NCBI GenBank assembly: GCA_006969905.1
Contig: CP030887.1
Location: 1,718,001 to 1,782,000, forward strand
DNA: 64,000 nt
Direction: 5' to 3'
DNA from: Balneolaceae bacterium
Lineage (GTDB): Bacteria > Bacteroidota > Rhodothermia > Balneolales > Balneolaceae
Of this stretch, positions 7,779 to 18,125 are shown one piece after another. Numbering within the stretch: position 1 is the stretch's first letter; every line of letters starts with the position of its first letter. Position numbers and translations under genes: made by a program. The notes beneath the pieces were generated by a model. It was not told the origin of the DNA and did not search any database. It saw only the letters and a list, made by a program, of their open reading frames with translations.

Positions 7779-10348
7779 ATAAAAAAGTGATCAACTCTAG
7801 CTTTGTTCTAACCATTCTATTCTTCATACTAACAGGATGTGGGCAACAAAGGGGAGAATCACTTAAAGACAAACTAGCAGTAAGTTTTAAAGGGGATGCT
7901 TCGGTAGAAATTGGAAGTCCTTTTGTAGGATTGGAATTTCACCACAGCTCACCACTCCCTCAACGAATTAGTTTTTATTACCCGGTTGCGAACAGCATTG
8001 ATTTAAGTACCGATTACTGGACAAGAGATAAATCTTTTTCTATGGCGATGAGCTTAAAAGTTGGAAAAGCAGAAAGTGAATGGATTGGTTTCGAGCCATT
8101 TGAGATGAAGCTTACTCCTTATGAAGTTACCTATTCAAAAAAGGAAGAGAATCATGATGTCACCGTAAACTATCAGTTTTCGAAAGATAGCCCGGTAGTA
8201 ATCATCACATATACAATAAAAAACACCAGTAGTAGGTCCGAGTTTTTTGAGTTCTATACCGACTTACAAGCTAGTTTGAGAACCAGCCATACTTACGCCA
8301 TTAAAGATAAGGCCTGGAGTGAATTCGATAAAAAAGGAAACTCTATCTTTATCAACTTTGATGAAAACGAAACACAGAATGTACAACTTTTTGCTGCAAA
8401 TGCAGGACATCAACCGTTTGCTTATAGTGCAATTAGCTCATTAGATAGTTTACCGGCACCCGAGAAATGGTGGGATGAAATGGATATAGTCTTGGATAAC
8501 CAAACCGCTTCTAAATCAAACCCACAAACTCCTGCATTTAGATATTTGTACAAATCACTACTGGATTCAGGTGAAGAATTTAAAATTGTTCAGATTATAG
8601 GTTCTACAGATCAGGGAAAAGGGGAAGCTTTAGTTGATAAGCTTTTAGAAACGGCTATAGAAGAAGCCGAAGCATACGAAAAAGAAGTGTTGGATTATGT
8701 AGGCAAAAATGTCTTCAAGACCGGAGATCCGGCATTAGATCATTCCGTACTATGGGCAAATAGTATTTTAAAAGTGAACCAACACTTTATTGATGGTAGT
8801 ATTCAACCTATGCCGTGTCCCGCCGAGTATAATTTCTATTTTACACATGATGTGCTTCTTACGGATCTTGCCGCTGTAAACTTTGATATTACCCGAGTAA
8901 AGCACAATCTAAAGTTTATTCTTGAACATGCGGATGCCAATTTTGTAATTCCTCATGCCTATTATTGGAAAGACAATACATTTGCTACCGAAATTGCCCC
9001 GCCGGATAATTGGAATCATTTTTGGTTTGTTATTGTAGCCGGAAGTTACCTGCGACATTCCGGAGATGAAGAATTCCTGAAAGAGATGTACCCATACCTT
9101 TCAAAAAGTGTTCAGGATTTCAAAACCCATAAAAAGAACGATATTATCTTTTCTTACCGACCGGATTGGTGGGATATCGCACGAAATTTTGGACCACGAT
9201 CTTATACTACAATTTTAGCGATAAAAGCACTTCGTGAATATCTGTTTATATCTAGTCAGCTTGGTGAAAATGTTGAATTTTTAGCCGAATGGGAAGAGGA
9301 AATCGAAACCATGCAAAAAGCCTTGAACGAGCAATTATGGAGCGAAGAGCAGGAATATCTGATTAATTATTTTGAAGACGAGACGCTAGACGAACATTAT
9401 TATATTGGTTCGTTATTAGGAAGCCATTATGATTTACTGAGTGACGAGCGAAAAGAAAAACTCACTAAAACTGCAGCCAAGAAACTTGTTGATCCTAAGA
9501 TTGGAGTTTACACGGTATATCCTATGGATTTTCAGAATATGATTGAGTACTTGAAACTAAACGGCAACGAGGCTGGAGATCCTTTTTACTACATCAATGG
9601 TGGTATCTGGCCTCATGGAAATGCCTGGTATGCACTTTCGTTGATGGAGATCGGAAAGAAAGAAGAAGCTCTGTCCTTTATCAGGGATGTAATGACTGTT
9701 GATGGAGCTATTAACAGCCCTAACGGTCAACCAGCTATGTATGAATACAGAGTGAGTGATAAAACTGATGCGTTGGTTTACGGTAAAATTGACAAGCCTC
9801 AGTTTACGTGGGCAGCGGGTTGGTATCTCTATAGTTTGTACAATTTGTTCGGGATTAAAGAAACGGAATGGAACATTCGATTTGATCCATACTTGGATGA
9901 AGAGATGGATACAGTTCAATATGCTCTTACGGTGGCAGGTTCTAATCTGGCTGTAAAGATTAAAAGAAAAGGAGAGCAGGTTCAACAAATCTTATTTAAT
10001 GGAGAACCTTATTATAGTTTGGTTCTTCCCAAAAAAATAGAAGAAGATAAAAACAATGTGGAAATTGTAATGGGAGAACCAACCCATCCCATTTTGACCA
10101 AAGCAAACACAGTATTAGAAGGAATATCCTATTCAGAATCAAAAAAAGAGCTTCATATTAATGTAACCAGTTTTAAGGGACATTCTGTAAGGCTTACAAT
10201 TCAGTCTAAAAAACGCCCATTTAAAATTACACATAATGAAAATGAAATGAACAACTGGGTTTCAGAGAATTTAAAAGGGTTTTACGTAATTGACATTATT
10301 ACTGAACAAGCCAGTGGAATTGATAGTATTATGGTGTCTTTTGAATAA
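7775..10348 (+). CDS. Large lipoprotein, probable six-hairpin glycoside hydrolase
   Basis: 857 residues. The lipobox FILTGC (Cys22) anchors it, most likely on the cell surface or in the periplasm. An N-terminal beta-sandwich (about 30-270) is followed by an alpha-helical catalytic-type domain (about 300-690) with FYFTHDVLLTDLAAVNFD, YRPDWWDIARNFGPRSYTT and GGIWPHGNAWYALSLMEIG, then a C-terminal beta domain. This layout is that of clan GH-L-type enzymes such as GH94, GH15 or debranching enzymes; I cannot choose the family. Acidic candidates lie in the THDVLLTD and PDWWD segments. It is the last gene of the mannoside operon. Confidence 0.7.
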   Translation: MNKKVINSSFVLTILFFILTGCGQQRGESLKDKLAVSFKGDASVEIGSPFVGLEFHHSSPLPQRISFYYPVANSIDLSTDYWTRDKSFSMAMSLKVGKAESEWIGFEPFEMKLTPYEVTYSKKEENHDVTVNYQFSKDSPVVIITYTIKNTSSRSEFFEFYTDLQASLRTSHTYAIKDKAWSEFDKKGNSIFINFDENETQNVQLFAANAGHQPFAYSAISSLDSLPAPEKWWDEMDIVLDNQTASKSNPQTPAFRYLYKSLLDSGEEFKIVQIIGSTDQGKGEALVDKLLETAIEEAEAYEKEVLDYVGKNVFKTGDPALDHSVLWANSILKVNQHFIDGSIQPMPCPAEYNFYFTHDVLLTDLAAVNFDITRVKHNLKFILEHADANFVIPHAYYWKDNTFATEIAPPDNWNHFWFVIVAGSYLRHSGDEEFLKEMYPYLSKSVQDFKTHKKNDIIFSYRPDWWDIARNFGPRSYTTILAIKALREYLFISSQLGENVEFLAEWEEEIETMQKALNEQLWSEEQEYLINYFEDETLDEHYYIGSLLGSHYDLLSDERKEKLTKTAAKKLVDPKIGVYTVYPMDFQNMIEYLKLNGNEAGDPFYYINGGIWPHGNAWYALSLMEIGKKEEALSFIRDVMTVDGAINSPNGQPAMYEYRVSDKTDALVYGKIDKPQFTWAAGWYLYSLYNLFGIKETEWNIRFDPYLDEEMDTVQYALTVAGSNLAVKIKRKGEQVQQILFNGEPYYSLVLPKKIEEDKNNVEIVMGEPTHPILTKANTVLEGISYSESKKELHINVTSFKGHSVRLTIQSKKRPFKITHNENEMNNWVSENLKGFYVIDIITEQASGIDSIMVSFE

Positions 10349-10364
10349 TAGAAGGTTGTTGTTC

Positions 10365-10397
10365 TAAAAAAAGCCCCTTATAAAAATATAAGGGGCT
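10365..10397 (-). terminator. Intrinsic terminator of tRNA-Leu
   Basis: A perfect 11-bp stem (AGCCCCTTATA paired with TATAAGGGGCT, AAAA loop) is followed, in the minus direction, by seven T residues. It starts 3 bases beyond the tRNA 3' end. It has no T-tract on the plus strand, so it is not an obvious terminator for the glycosidase operon that converges on it. Confidence 0.85.
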
Positions 10398-10400
10398 CCG

Positions 10401-10487
10401 TACCGCAGGCCGGACTCGAACCGGCACTCGAATACTATTCGAATTGGATTTTAAGTCCAACGTGTCTACCAATTCCACCACTGCGGC
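10401..10487 (-). tRNA. tRNA-Leu (anticodon TAA)
   Basis: 87 nt with acceptor arms GCCGCAG and CTGCGGT plus discriminator A. The anticodon loop ACTTAAAA gives TAA. The long variable arm (TTCGAATAGTATTCGAG region) marks it as a class II tRNA, and GGTTCGAGTCC forms the T-arm. CCA is not encoded. Confidence 0.95.
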
Positions 10488-10499
10488 AACATTGGGGGG

Positions 10500-10507
10500 C
10501 AAATATA
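10500..10507 (-). promoter_or_regulatory. Bacteroidota-type -7 box for tRNA-Leu
   Basis: On the minus strand TATATTTG matches TAnnTTTG, the -7 element of the primary sigma factor in Bacteroidota, 12 bases before the tRNA. A TTG lies about 21 bases further upstream as a possible -33 element. Confidence 0.55.
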
Positions 10508-10611
10508 CAACTTAATGACTAACTACTTCAATCTACTTTTCAACTATTTTGGCACTTGTTTCAGGATTATGGTTTCGTAAATTCAAAGGTGCTCAAAACC
10601 AAAAGGATACT

Positions 10612-11172
10612 ATGAGAAAATTATTACTAATAGCTTTTTCCATGCTGATGAGTGTACCTGTTTCTGCACAGTTTGAAATAGGAGGATCATACGAACTCAG
10701 GGACGAAAGCCCGCAAAGTGGATTTGGAGTTCGGGTTCAGAGTAGTATTCTTCAGCAGGTGCCGTTAATAGATTTAGGGATACGCCTGCATGCCAGCTAT
10801 TTTAGTGAAAGTAATTCTGTAGAAAATGGGAATTTAACCTACGACCGGAATTTTGAGAACTATGATTTTGGAGTTGCGGCATACGGTGGTGTTACTATCG
10901 GTTTACTGGAGCCTTATATCGGGGTTGGTTTAGGTTCAGAAACAGTAGAGCTTAAATTTGAAGACATTCAAGGTGGTTCAGGTGCCGGGGATTCACTAAA
11001 TGATGAGGATGAATCAAATATTTACTGGAATACTTTTGCAGGAGCCAAAGTAACCATCATACCTTTGGTAAAACCGTTTGTTGAGTACAGGTTTACAAGC
11101 AGGGATTTAGAAGTTCCGGATCTTGACGATAAGACAGGAAGGATTATGTTCGGGGTGGTATTGAGTTTATGA
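10612..11172 (+). CDS. Small outer-membrane beta-barrel protein
   Basis: 186 residues from the ATG at 10612, the only start that puts a signal peptide at the N-terminus (MRKLLLIAFSMLMS, cleavage after VSA-Q). The mature part has alternating strands such as YIGVGLGSETVEL and ends FGVVLSL, as small porin-like (OmpA/OmpX-like) barrels do. An in-frame TTG at 10549 would bury the signal sequence and is rejected. It stands alone between the tRNA and its own terminator. Function is unknown beyond a likely outer-membrane location. Confidence 0.75.
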   Translation: MRKLLLIAFSMLMSVPVSAQFEIGGSYELRDESPQSGFGVRVQSSILQQVPLIDLGIRLHASYFSESNSVENGNLTYDRNFENYDFGVAAYGGVTIGLLEPYIGVGLGSETVELKFEDIQGGSGAGDSLNDEDESNIYWNTFAGAKVTIIPLVKPFVEYRFTSRDLEVPDLDDKTGRIMFGVVLSL

Positions 11173-11193
11173 TTGAATGAGTCATTCTCTTGA

Positions 11194-11226
11194 AGCGGTA
11201 ATGCGAACAACATGACCGCTTTTTTT
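11194..11226 (+). terminator. Intrinsic terminator after the barrel gene
   Basis: AGCGGTaATG pairs with CATgACCGCT (10 bp, one mismatch, 7-nt loop) and is followed by six T residues. It separates the barrel gene from the rel gene. Confidence 0.8.
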
Positions 11227-11271
11227 ATATAGAATGAGTTGTTTTGCACGTTAAAAAGATGTTTAATAACA

Positions 11272-11294
11272 ATAGGCTGTATTTATTAGCCTAT
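11272..11294 (+). promoter_or_regulatory. Stem-loop directly before the rel/spoT start codon
   Basis: ATAGGCT and AGCCTAT form a perfect 7-bp stem with a 9-nt loop, ending 5 bases before the ATG. No Shine-Dalgarno sequence is visible, and the hairpin covers where one would be. It could limit ribosome access; this is an inference from position only. Confidence 0.4.
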
Positions 11295-11299
11295 ATAGT

Positions 11300-13543
11300 A
11301 TGAGTGAAGTAAAAGTAATAGAAAGAACCGGTTTAAGTGCCTACAGACTTAAAAAAGCTCAGCGTGATGACTTGAAGCAGCTTGTGGAAGTGTGCAAAGA
11401 GCACATGGACCGGGTGGACGAGAAAAAAATCAGCCGTGCTTTTAAATTGTGCTACCTTTCTCATGAAGGAATGACGAGAGCTTCCGGGGAACCTTATTAC
11501 TACCACCCGGTCGAGGTTGCAAAGATTGTAGCTCAGGAAATCAATATAGATGACATTTCAGTAATAGCAGCCCTGCTTCATGACACAGTTGAAGATACCA
11601 GTGTAACTTTAGCAGATATTGAATATTGGTTTGGTAAAGAAGTAGCTGTAATTATTGATGGCGTAACAAAAATTGATGGTGTTTTTAAGAGCAGGGACAG
11701 CAAGCAGGCAGAAGCATTTATGAAGTTGCTTCTATCAATGGCAGAAGATATACGTGTTGTACTTATCAAATTTGCTGATCGTCTTCACAATATGCGTACA
11801 CTTCATCATTTAAGGAGGGAGAAACAGCTCAAGATTGCTAACGAAACAATGGAGCTTTATGCACCTCTTGCGCATCGCTTTGGTTTATTCAGTATAAAAA
11901 ATGAACTGGAAGACTTGTGTTTTAAGGCCATTGACCCAACCTCTTTCAAATTTGTTGCCCGCAAGTTAAAAGAGAAAAGAGAATCCAGGGAAAAGTTTAT
12001 TGACGAGTTCATGAATCCTGTAGAGAAGCAACTCGGGGAAGCAGATCTCAACTTTGAAATAAAAGGCCGGCCCAAGCATATTTACTCGATTTATAAAAAG
12101 ATGCAGCGCCAGCAAAAGCCTTTTGAGGAAATTTATGACTTGTTTGCCATTCGAATTATCCTGGAAAACCCTCATGAGAAAGAAGATTGCTGGAGAGTAT
12201 ATTCTATAATAACCGATTTATATACGCCTATACCCGAAAGATTCAGGGATTTTATTTCTGTACCCAAAGCGAATGGATATCAATCGTTGCATACAACAGT
12301 TATTACTAATCGGGGTAAAAAAGTGGAGGTGCAAATCCGTACACGGCGTATGGATGATATAGCTGAAAAGGGACTGGCAGCTCACTGGAAGTATAAAGAA
12401 GGAGATCATAAAGGCTCTGAGAGTTTAGACCGGTTTGTAAACTGGGTTCGTGATGTATTGGATAACCCAAGGCCCGAAGCAGCCACAGAGTTTGTCAAAG
12501 AGTTTCAGCTCAATTTATACCAGGATGAGATTTATGTATTCACCCCAAAAGGAGAATTGAGAACCCTCCCTAAAGGTGCCACTCCTATTGATTTTGCTTT
12601 TGATATACACAGTGAGGTAGGTGAGCGGGCTATGGCTGCAAAAGTAAATGGGAAAATGGTTCCATTACGCCAAAAGCTCGTAAATGGTGACCAGGTGGAT
12701 ATTATAACATCCAACAAAATTAACCTGAATGTAGACTGGATTGATGACGTGGTTACTCATAAAGCAAAATCCAGGATCAGGCAGTTTATTAAGCAAAAGC
12801 AACGCAAAATTGCCGAAGAAGGCAGACAAGCCTGGCAAAAACGAGCCGAAAAAGGAAAAGTTGAAGTCAATGACCAGGAGCTCACAAAGTTTGCCAAAAA
12901 GTTTAAGTACGACACTACTCAATCACTCTTTTTCGATATTGGAATAGGTGCTTTCCCTGTCAGTAAGCTTTTTAAAGAAGTAAAAAAATACAAAAGTACA
13001 GGCCGTATAGAAGAAACGCCATCTGAATCAAACTCTGCTTCAGATGAAGAAATCCAGGAGACTTATATATCTGCTGCCCGTGCAGTTGGAGATGGTAAAT
13101 CGCTCATTATTAATGGTGAATTAAGTAACGTCAAATATTCTTATGCCAATTGTTGCAACCCCATACCTGGTGATGATGTAATAGGCTTCATAAGCCGGGC
13201 CGGTGATATAAAGATTCACCGGGCTATGTGTAATAATGCACTTCATTTGATTAATACTGAAGGCGAACGCATCCTGGATGTAAACTGGGCAAAAAATATT
13301 GAAAATAAATTTTTAGGAGCAGTTCGTGTAATAGGTGAAGACCGTGTAGGTATGATTAATGATATCACTGATGTTCTTTCAAAATCACTATCTACAAATA
13401 TGAAGAGTATAAATGTGAATAGTGACAGCGGAATGTTCGAAGGGATTATTTCACTATATGTAGACGGAATAGGCCATTTAAACAGAATTATAAAACGATT
13501 AGAAAGAGTTGAGGGTGTTAAAGGTGTTCATCGTTACGAATAA
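11300..13543 (+). CDS. spoT: Bifunctional (p)ppGpp synthetase/hydrolase (Rel/SpoT)
   Basis: 747 residues, the usual length of long RSH enzymes. In order: HD hydrolase domain with YYHPVEVAKI and LLHDTVEDTS (about 30-195), synthetase domain with RPKHIYSIYKKM, ANGYQSLHTTV and VEVQIRTRRMDDIAEKG (about 240-370), a TGS domain (EIYVFTPKGEL, about 405-465), a Cys-rich segment YANCCNPIPGDDVIGFI near 615-630, and a C-terminal ACT domain. Both the HD hydrolase motif and the synthetase signatures are present, so it should make and remove the alarmone that signals amino-acid starvation. A hairpin sits just before its start codon. Confidence 0.96.
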   Translation: MSEVKVIERTGLSAYRLKKAQRDDLKQLVEVCKEHMDRVDEKKISRAFKLCYLSHEGMTRASGEPYYYHPVEVAKIVAQEINIDDISVIAALLHDTVEDTSVTLADIEYWFGKEVAVIIDGVTKIDGVFKSRDSKQAEAFMKLLLSMAEDIRVVLIKFADRLHNMRTLHHLRREKQLKIANETMELYAPLAHRFGLFSIKNELEDLCFKAIDPTSFKFVARKLKEKRESREKFIDEFMNPVEKQLGEADLNFEIKGRPKHIYSIYKKMQRQQKPFEEIYDLFAIRIILENPHEKEDCWRVYSIITDLYTPIPERFRDFISVPKANGYQSLHTTVITNRGKKVEVQIRTRRMDDIAEKGLAAHWKYKEGDHKGSESLDRFVNWVRDVLDNPRPEAATEFVKEFQLNLYQDEIYVFTPKGELRTLPKGATPIDFAFDIHSEVGERAMAAKVNGKMVPLRQKLVNGDQVDIITSNKINLNVDWIDDVVTHKAKSRIRQFIKQKQRKIAEEGRQAWQKRAEKGKVEVNDQELTKFAKKFKYDTTQSLFFDIGIGAFPVSKLFKEVKKYKSTGRIEETPSESNSASDEEIQETYISAARAVGDGKSLIINGELSNVKYSYANCCNPIPGDDVIGFISRAGDIKIHRAMCNNALHLINTEGERILDVNWAKNIENKFLGAVRVIGEDRVGMINDITDVLSKSLSTNMKSINVNSDSGMFEGIISLYVDGIGHLNRIIKRLERVEGVKGVHRYE

Positions 13544-13707
13544 CTTTAACATTAAACACTTTTCTAGGTCGATAGGAGTAAGTATATTAACCGAATGATT
13601 AGTTTTCGCTTTAGTTATAGCTTAAGGAGTAAATAAACAGAGTGCGAAAAAAAATCAGGAAGGACAAATAGGGGATTAAAATCCCTGTTAATTAAAAAAT
13701 CAAGACC

Positions 13708-14028
13708 ATGATGACATACACTAAACGTGATGTGGTGCGTCGTGTAGCGGAAGCTATGGACGAACCAATGATTAAAGTAGAACCCTGGGTAGATGCGACC
13801 ATAGTTGCAATGCGTGAAATCATGCTTTCTGCAGATACCGAATGTCGAATTGAGATTCGGGACTTTGGAGTATTTGAGGTTAAAGAAACCAAGGCTAAGC
13901 CAAAGGCCAGAAACCCCAAAACAAATGAAGTTATTTACGTGCCAGCACACCGTAAAACTCATTTCAAACCAAGTAAGTTGTTGAAACAATTTTTACGCCA
14001 GCCCCTTGAGGAAATAAAGAAGAAATAA
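13708..14028 (+). CDS. HU/IHF-family DNA-binding protein
   Basis: 106 residues with the family pattern: helix TKRDVVRRVAEAM, then IEIRDFGVFEVKETKAKPKARNPKT containing the DNA-inserting arm with RNP at about 70-72, and HFKPSKLLKQFL near the end. Such proteins bend DNA as dimers and shape the nucleoid. An equally likely start is the second ATG at 13711. It begins a tight cluster with ruvX, def and fmt, with 3 bases to the ruvX start. Confidence 0.92.
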   Translation: MMTYTKRDVVRRVAEAMDEPMIKVEPWVDATIVAMREIMLSADTECRIEIRDFGVFEVKETKAKPKARNPKTNEVIYVPAHRKTHFKPSKLLKQFLRQPLEEIKKK

Positions 14029-14031
14029 CCC

Positions 14032-14454
14032 GTGCAAAATTATGCACGTCTTATCGGTATTGATGTAGGCACCAAACGAGTTGGTATCGCTCAGACCGAT
14101 CTTCTGAAAACCATTGCTTCTCCGGTAGGGACTTTTCCGCCGGATGATGTTCTTAACGAACTCATCCGTATTGTGGAAAAGTCCCCCGTAGAAGGTTTTG
14201 TTATTGGCTGGCCGCTGGATCCTCGCGGGGATGAAGGTGCAGCCACGGATATGGTTATTAAGTTCATCGCTAAACTTGAAAATCAGTTTCCTGATATACC
14301 CATCCATAAAATAGATGAGCGATTTACTTCTAGCAAAGCCAGGCAGGTTATGTTAGAAAGTGGCATATCAAAAAAGAAAAGAAGAGAAAAAGAACGTGTG
14401 GATAGAATAGCCGCAGCCCTTATCTTACAGAGCTATTTAGATACAAATCAGTAG
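14032..14454 (+). CDS. ruvX: Holliday junction resolvase-like nuclease RuvX/YqgF
   Basis: 140 residues, normal for the family, with a GTG start. IGIDVGTKRVGIAQTD (about 8-23) is the RNase H-like strand with the first catalytic Asp; VIGWPLDPRGDEG, IDERFTSSKARQVM and RVDRIAAALILQ follow with the other acidic residues. The family matures pre-16S rRNA in Escherichia coli and has resolvase-like activity. It is 8 bases from def, in an ordinary housekeeping cluster. Confidence 0.93.
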   Translation: MQNYARLIGIDVGTKRVGIAQTDLLKTIASPVGTFPPDDVLNELIRIVEKSPVEGFVIGWPLDPRGDEGAATDMVIKFIAKLENQFPDIPIHKIDERFTSSKARQVMLESGISKKKRREKERVDRIAAALILQSYLDTNQ

Positions 14455-14462
14455 TTTCAATC

Positions 14463-15017
14463 ATGGCTGTTTTACCCATAGTTACATATAACGATTCCGT
14501 ATTAAGAGAAAAAGCTGCTGTAATAAAGCACTTGGATGACGAGCTTAAGGCATTAATTGATGACATGTTCGAAACCATGTACAATTCTGATGGTGTAGGG
14601 CTTGCGGCCCCCCAAATTGGGAAATCGATTCGCTTATTTGTGATTGACGGGGATGTTATGATGGAAGAAGGAGAGGAACCATTTGGCCCCACTGCTTTTA
14701 TTAATCCTTCAATAATGTCAAAGACAGGAAAAAATATACCTATGGATGAAGGATGCTTAAGCATACCGGAAGTCAGGGACAAGGTTTTCCGCCCGGAAAC
14801 AATCAGGGTAAAGTTCACAGACCAGCACTTTGTGGAACGAGAGGAAGAAGTTGGTAGCTGGATAGCCAGAATTATACAACACGAATATGATCACCTGGAA
14901 GGGGTACTTTTTATCGATTACCTGAGTGCCTTCCGCAAAAGAATGCACAAAAAAGACTTAGAAGAAATTGAATCCGGAAACCGGGAAGTAAGCTATCCGG
15001 TTGTAAGTAAATCTTAA
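14463..15017 (+). CDS. def: Peptide deformylase
   Basis: 184 residues. All three family motifs are intact: GVGLAAPQIG (44-53), EGCLSIP with metal ligand Cys98, and HEYDH with His140, Glu141 and His144. The enzyme removes the formyl group from new proteins. The following gene, fmt, adds that group to initiator tRNA, and the two are 11 bases apart, the usual pairing. Confidence 0.97.
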   Translation: MAVLPIVTYNDSVLREKAAVIKHLDDELKALIDDMFETMYNSDGVGLAAPQIGKSIRLFVIDGDVMMEEGEEPFGPTAFINPSIMSKTGKNIPMDEGCLSIPEVRDKVFRPETIRVKFTDQHFVEREEEVGSWIARIIQHEYDHLEGVLFIDYLSAFRKRMHKKDLEEIESGNREVSYPVVSKS

Positions 15018-15028
15018 ATAGTTGGCCA

Positions 15029-15943
15029 ATGAATATTGTATTCATGGGATCTCCCGATTTTGCTATCCCGAGTCTTAATAAAATCCATCAATCACATCAT
15101 ACTTTAAAGGCTGTAGTTACAAATGTAGACAAAAGGCGCGGCAGAGGTAGCGAAAAAGCACCCACACCAGTAAAAGCCAGGGCAAAAGAGTTAGGACTAC
15201 CGATTATTGAGGTTGAAGATTTAACATCTGAAGAGTTTGAAGATGAATTAAAAAAGTTAGATCCAGACCTTTTTGTGGTGGTTGCATTCCGGGTACTTCC
15301 AAAATCTGTACTTGCAATTCCAAGAACCGGTTCAATAAACTTACATGCTTCATTGCTGCCAAAATACCGTGGTGCAGCCCCTATTCACTGGGCGGTAATA
15401 AACGGGGAAGAAGAAACGGGATGTACTATCTTTTTTTTGGATGAAAAAGTAGATACCGGAAATATCATCCTTCAAAAAAAGATTCAAATCGGTAATGAAG
15501 AAACCACCGGGGAAGTATATGAGCGGTTAATGCTTGAAGGAAGTGAAGCGCTACTTGAGGCAATAAATAAAATTGAAGAAGGTGATTATGCACTTCAACC
15601 TCAGAACCACAAAGAAGCCACCCCGGCCCCAAAACTTTTCAAAGAAAATACCCGGATTGACTTTACGAAAACTGCAAAACAAATATTTGACATGGTGCGG
15701 GGTTTAAATCCCTTTCCTGTAGCCTGGGTAGAATGGCAGGGAAAAAAGATGAACATTTATAAAATACAACTGGGGCCATATGCTAATGTTGATCCCGGCG
15801 AGTTGTTTCATAAAAATGGAAAAGTGTTGGTTGGATGTTCTGATGGTACAGTCGAGTTAATGGAAGTACAGCTCCCGGGAAAGAAAAGGATGACGGGTGA
15901 GGAGTTTGCAAATGGCTACGAGATAGCGGGCACGCTCTGTTAA
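15029..15943 (+). CDS. fmt: Methionyl-tRNA formyltransferase
   Basis: 304 residues. The N-terminal Rossmann domain begins NIVFMGSPDFAIPSL, and the formyltransferase signature HASLLPKYRGAAPIHWAV (about 108-125) includes the catalytic His and the folate-site residues. A DTGNI segment and the C-terminal OB-like domain (GLNPFPVAW onward) complete the family layout. It formylates Met-tRNA for initiation and is co-transcribed with def. Confidence 0.97.
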   Translation: MNIVFMGSPDFAIPSLNKIHQSHHTLKAVVTNVDKRRGRGSEKAPTPVKARAKELGLPIIEVEDLTSEEFEDELKKLDPDLFVVVAFRVLPKSVLAIPRTGSINLHASLLPKYRGAAPIHWAVINGEEETGCTIFFLDEKVDTGNIILQKKIQIGNEETTGEVYERLMLEGSEALLEAINKIEEGDYALQPQNHKEATPAPKLFKENTRIDFTKTAKQIFDMVRGLNPFPVAWVEWQGKKMNIYKIQLGPYANVDPGELFHKNGKVLVGCSDGTVELMEVQLPGKKRMTGEEFANGYEIAGTLC

Positions 15944-16025
15944 ATTCTAAAAAATAAATAAAGATTTAATTTGAGATAATTCTTCCGTTTTTTATCATCA
16001 CCGCTACACAAAAAAGTGAAAAATT

Positions 16026-16727
16026 ATGGAACAACCGGAAGTAGTTTTAGCTGCAAAATCCAGTGACCTTGAAGCTTTAAAAAAGCTTCATAAAAACGGA
16101 AAAGATCTTGATGAGGCGAACTCCAGTGGTGCGACAGCACTTATTATTGCTGCTGAAAAAAACCAGGAAGAAATGGTGAAATACCTGGTTGAGGCCGGGG
16201 CCAATTTGGACGTGGAAACGAAAATGGGAGGTACTGCGCTAAACAAAGCAGCCGAAAACGGCAATGTTGAGCTTATGAACTACCTGTTTAAAAAGGGAGT
16301 TAAAATCGGGGGAATAGCTTTAATTGTTGCAGCACGATCAGGAAACCTGGATGCTGTTAAACTTCTTGTTGAAAAAGGAGCAGATGTAAATGCTCAACAG
16401 CGCTGGGGACATACAGCACTTATGCTGGCTGCTAAGAATGGAAATCATGAAGTAGTAAAGTATCTTATCTCGCAAGGCGCAGATGTCAAGATCCGGGACA
16501 AGAATGGTGATACAGCAATGATGATTGCTATGGAAAACGACCAGGAGGACATTGCTTTTTTACTGAAACGAGCCGGCGCTATAGCAGAAGCTAAACCTGC
16601 AAAAGAAAAACCAGCACCTGTTGAAGTTGACGATGACGACGATGTTGCTGACGAAATAGACGATACACCCGATGTGGATGACCTCGTCTCGGATGATGAG
16701 CCTGATGATATTGACCTTGATGACTAG
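16026..16727 (+). CDS. Ankyrin-repeat protein with Asp-rich tail
   Basis: 233 residues, no signal peptide. Five to six ankyrin repeats cover about 5-185, with consensus pieces such as GATALIIAAEKNQEEMVKYL and GHTALMLAAKNGNHEVVKYL. The last 40 residues are almost only Asp, Glu, Val and Pro, starting after KPAPVEV. Ankyrin stacks bind other proteins; the acidic tail could mimic nucleic acid or hold a basic partner. No partner gene is evident. It stands alone between fmt and gapA. Confidence 0.85.
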   Translation: MEQPEVVLAAKSSDLEALKKLHKNGKDLDEANSSGATALIIAAEKNQEEMVKYLVEAGANLDVETKMGGTALNKAAENGNVELMNYLFKKGVKIGGIALIVAARSGNLDAVKLLVEKGADVNAQQRWGHTALMLAAKNGNHEVVKYLISQGADVKIRDKNGDTAMMIAMENDQEDIAFLLKRAGAIAEAKPAKEKPAPVEVDDDDDVADEIDDTPDVDDLVSDDEPDDIDLDD

Positions 16728-16877
16728 TAGCTATTGCTCTAACGAATTTTAGTTTTTCTCTTTACTCAGATCAGATTATAGAAATAATCATTTCATTTTT
16801 TATTGGGGTTGTTAGGATACTCAAAAAAGCGCTCCCAGGTAAGTACTTCTTCAATCAGGTAAACAAACTGTAAAATC

Positions 16878-17996
<1,119 letters not shown>

Positions 17997-18024
17997 TTGC
18001 AAAGCAATTAGTTGATTTATTCTC

Positions 18025-18056
18025 AAGCCCCTTCTTTTTCGAAGGGGCTTTTTTTA
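18025..18056 (+). terminator. Intrinsic terminator of gapA
   Basis: AAGCCCCTTC and GAAGGGGCTT form a perfect 10-bp stem with a TTTTTC loop, followed by a T-tract. Confidence 0.92.
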
Positions 18057-18125
18057 TGCCCTAAATCTTTAAAATATAGTTTCCTGTTTCTTTTTTTATT
18101 GTTTTATTAAGCAGGTAAATCAATA

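Noticed and set aside
10549-10611. N-terminal extension of the small barrel protein from TTG
   Set aside because: It would place a 21-residue polar extension before a clear signal peptide; the ATG at 10612 is better.
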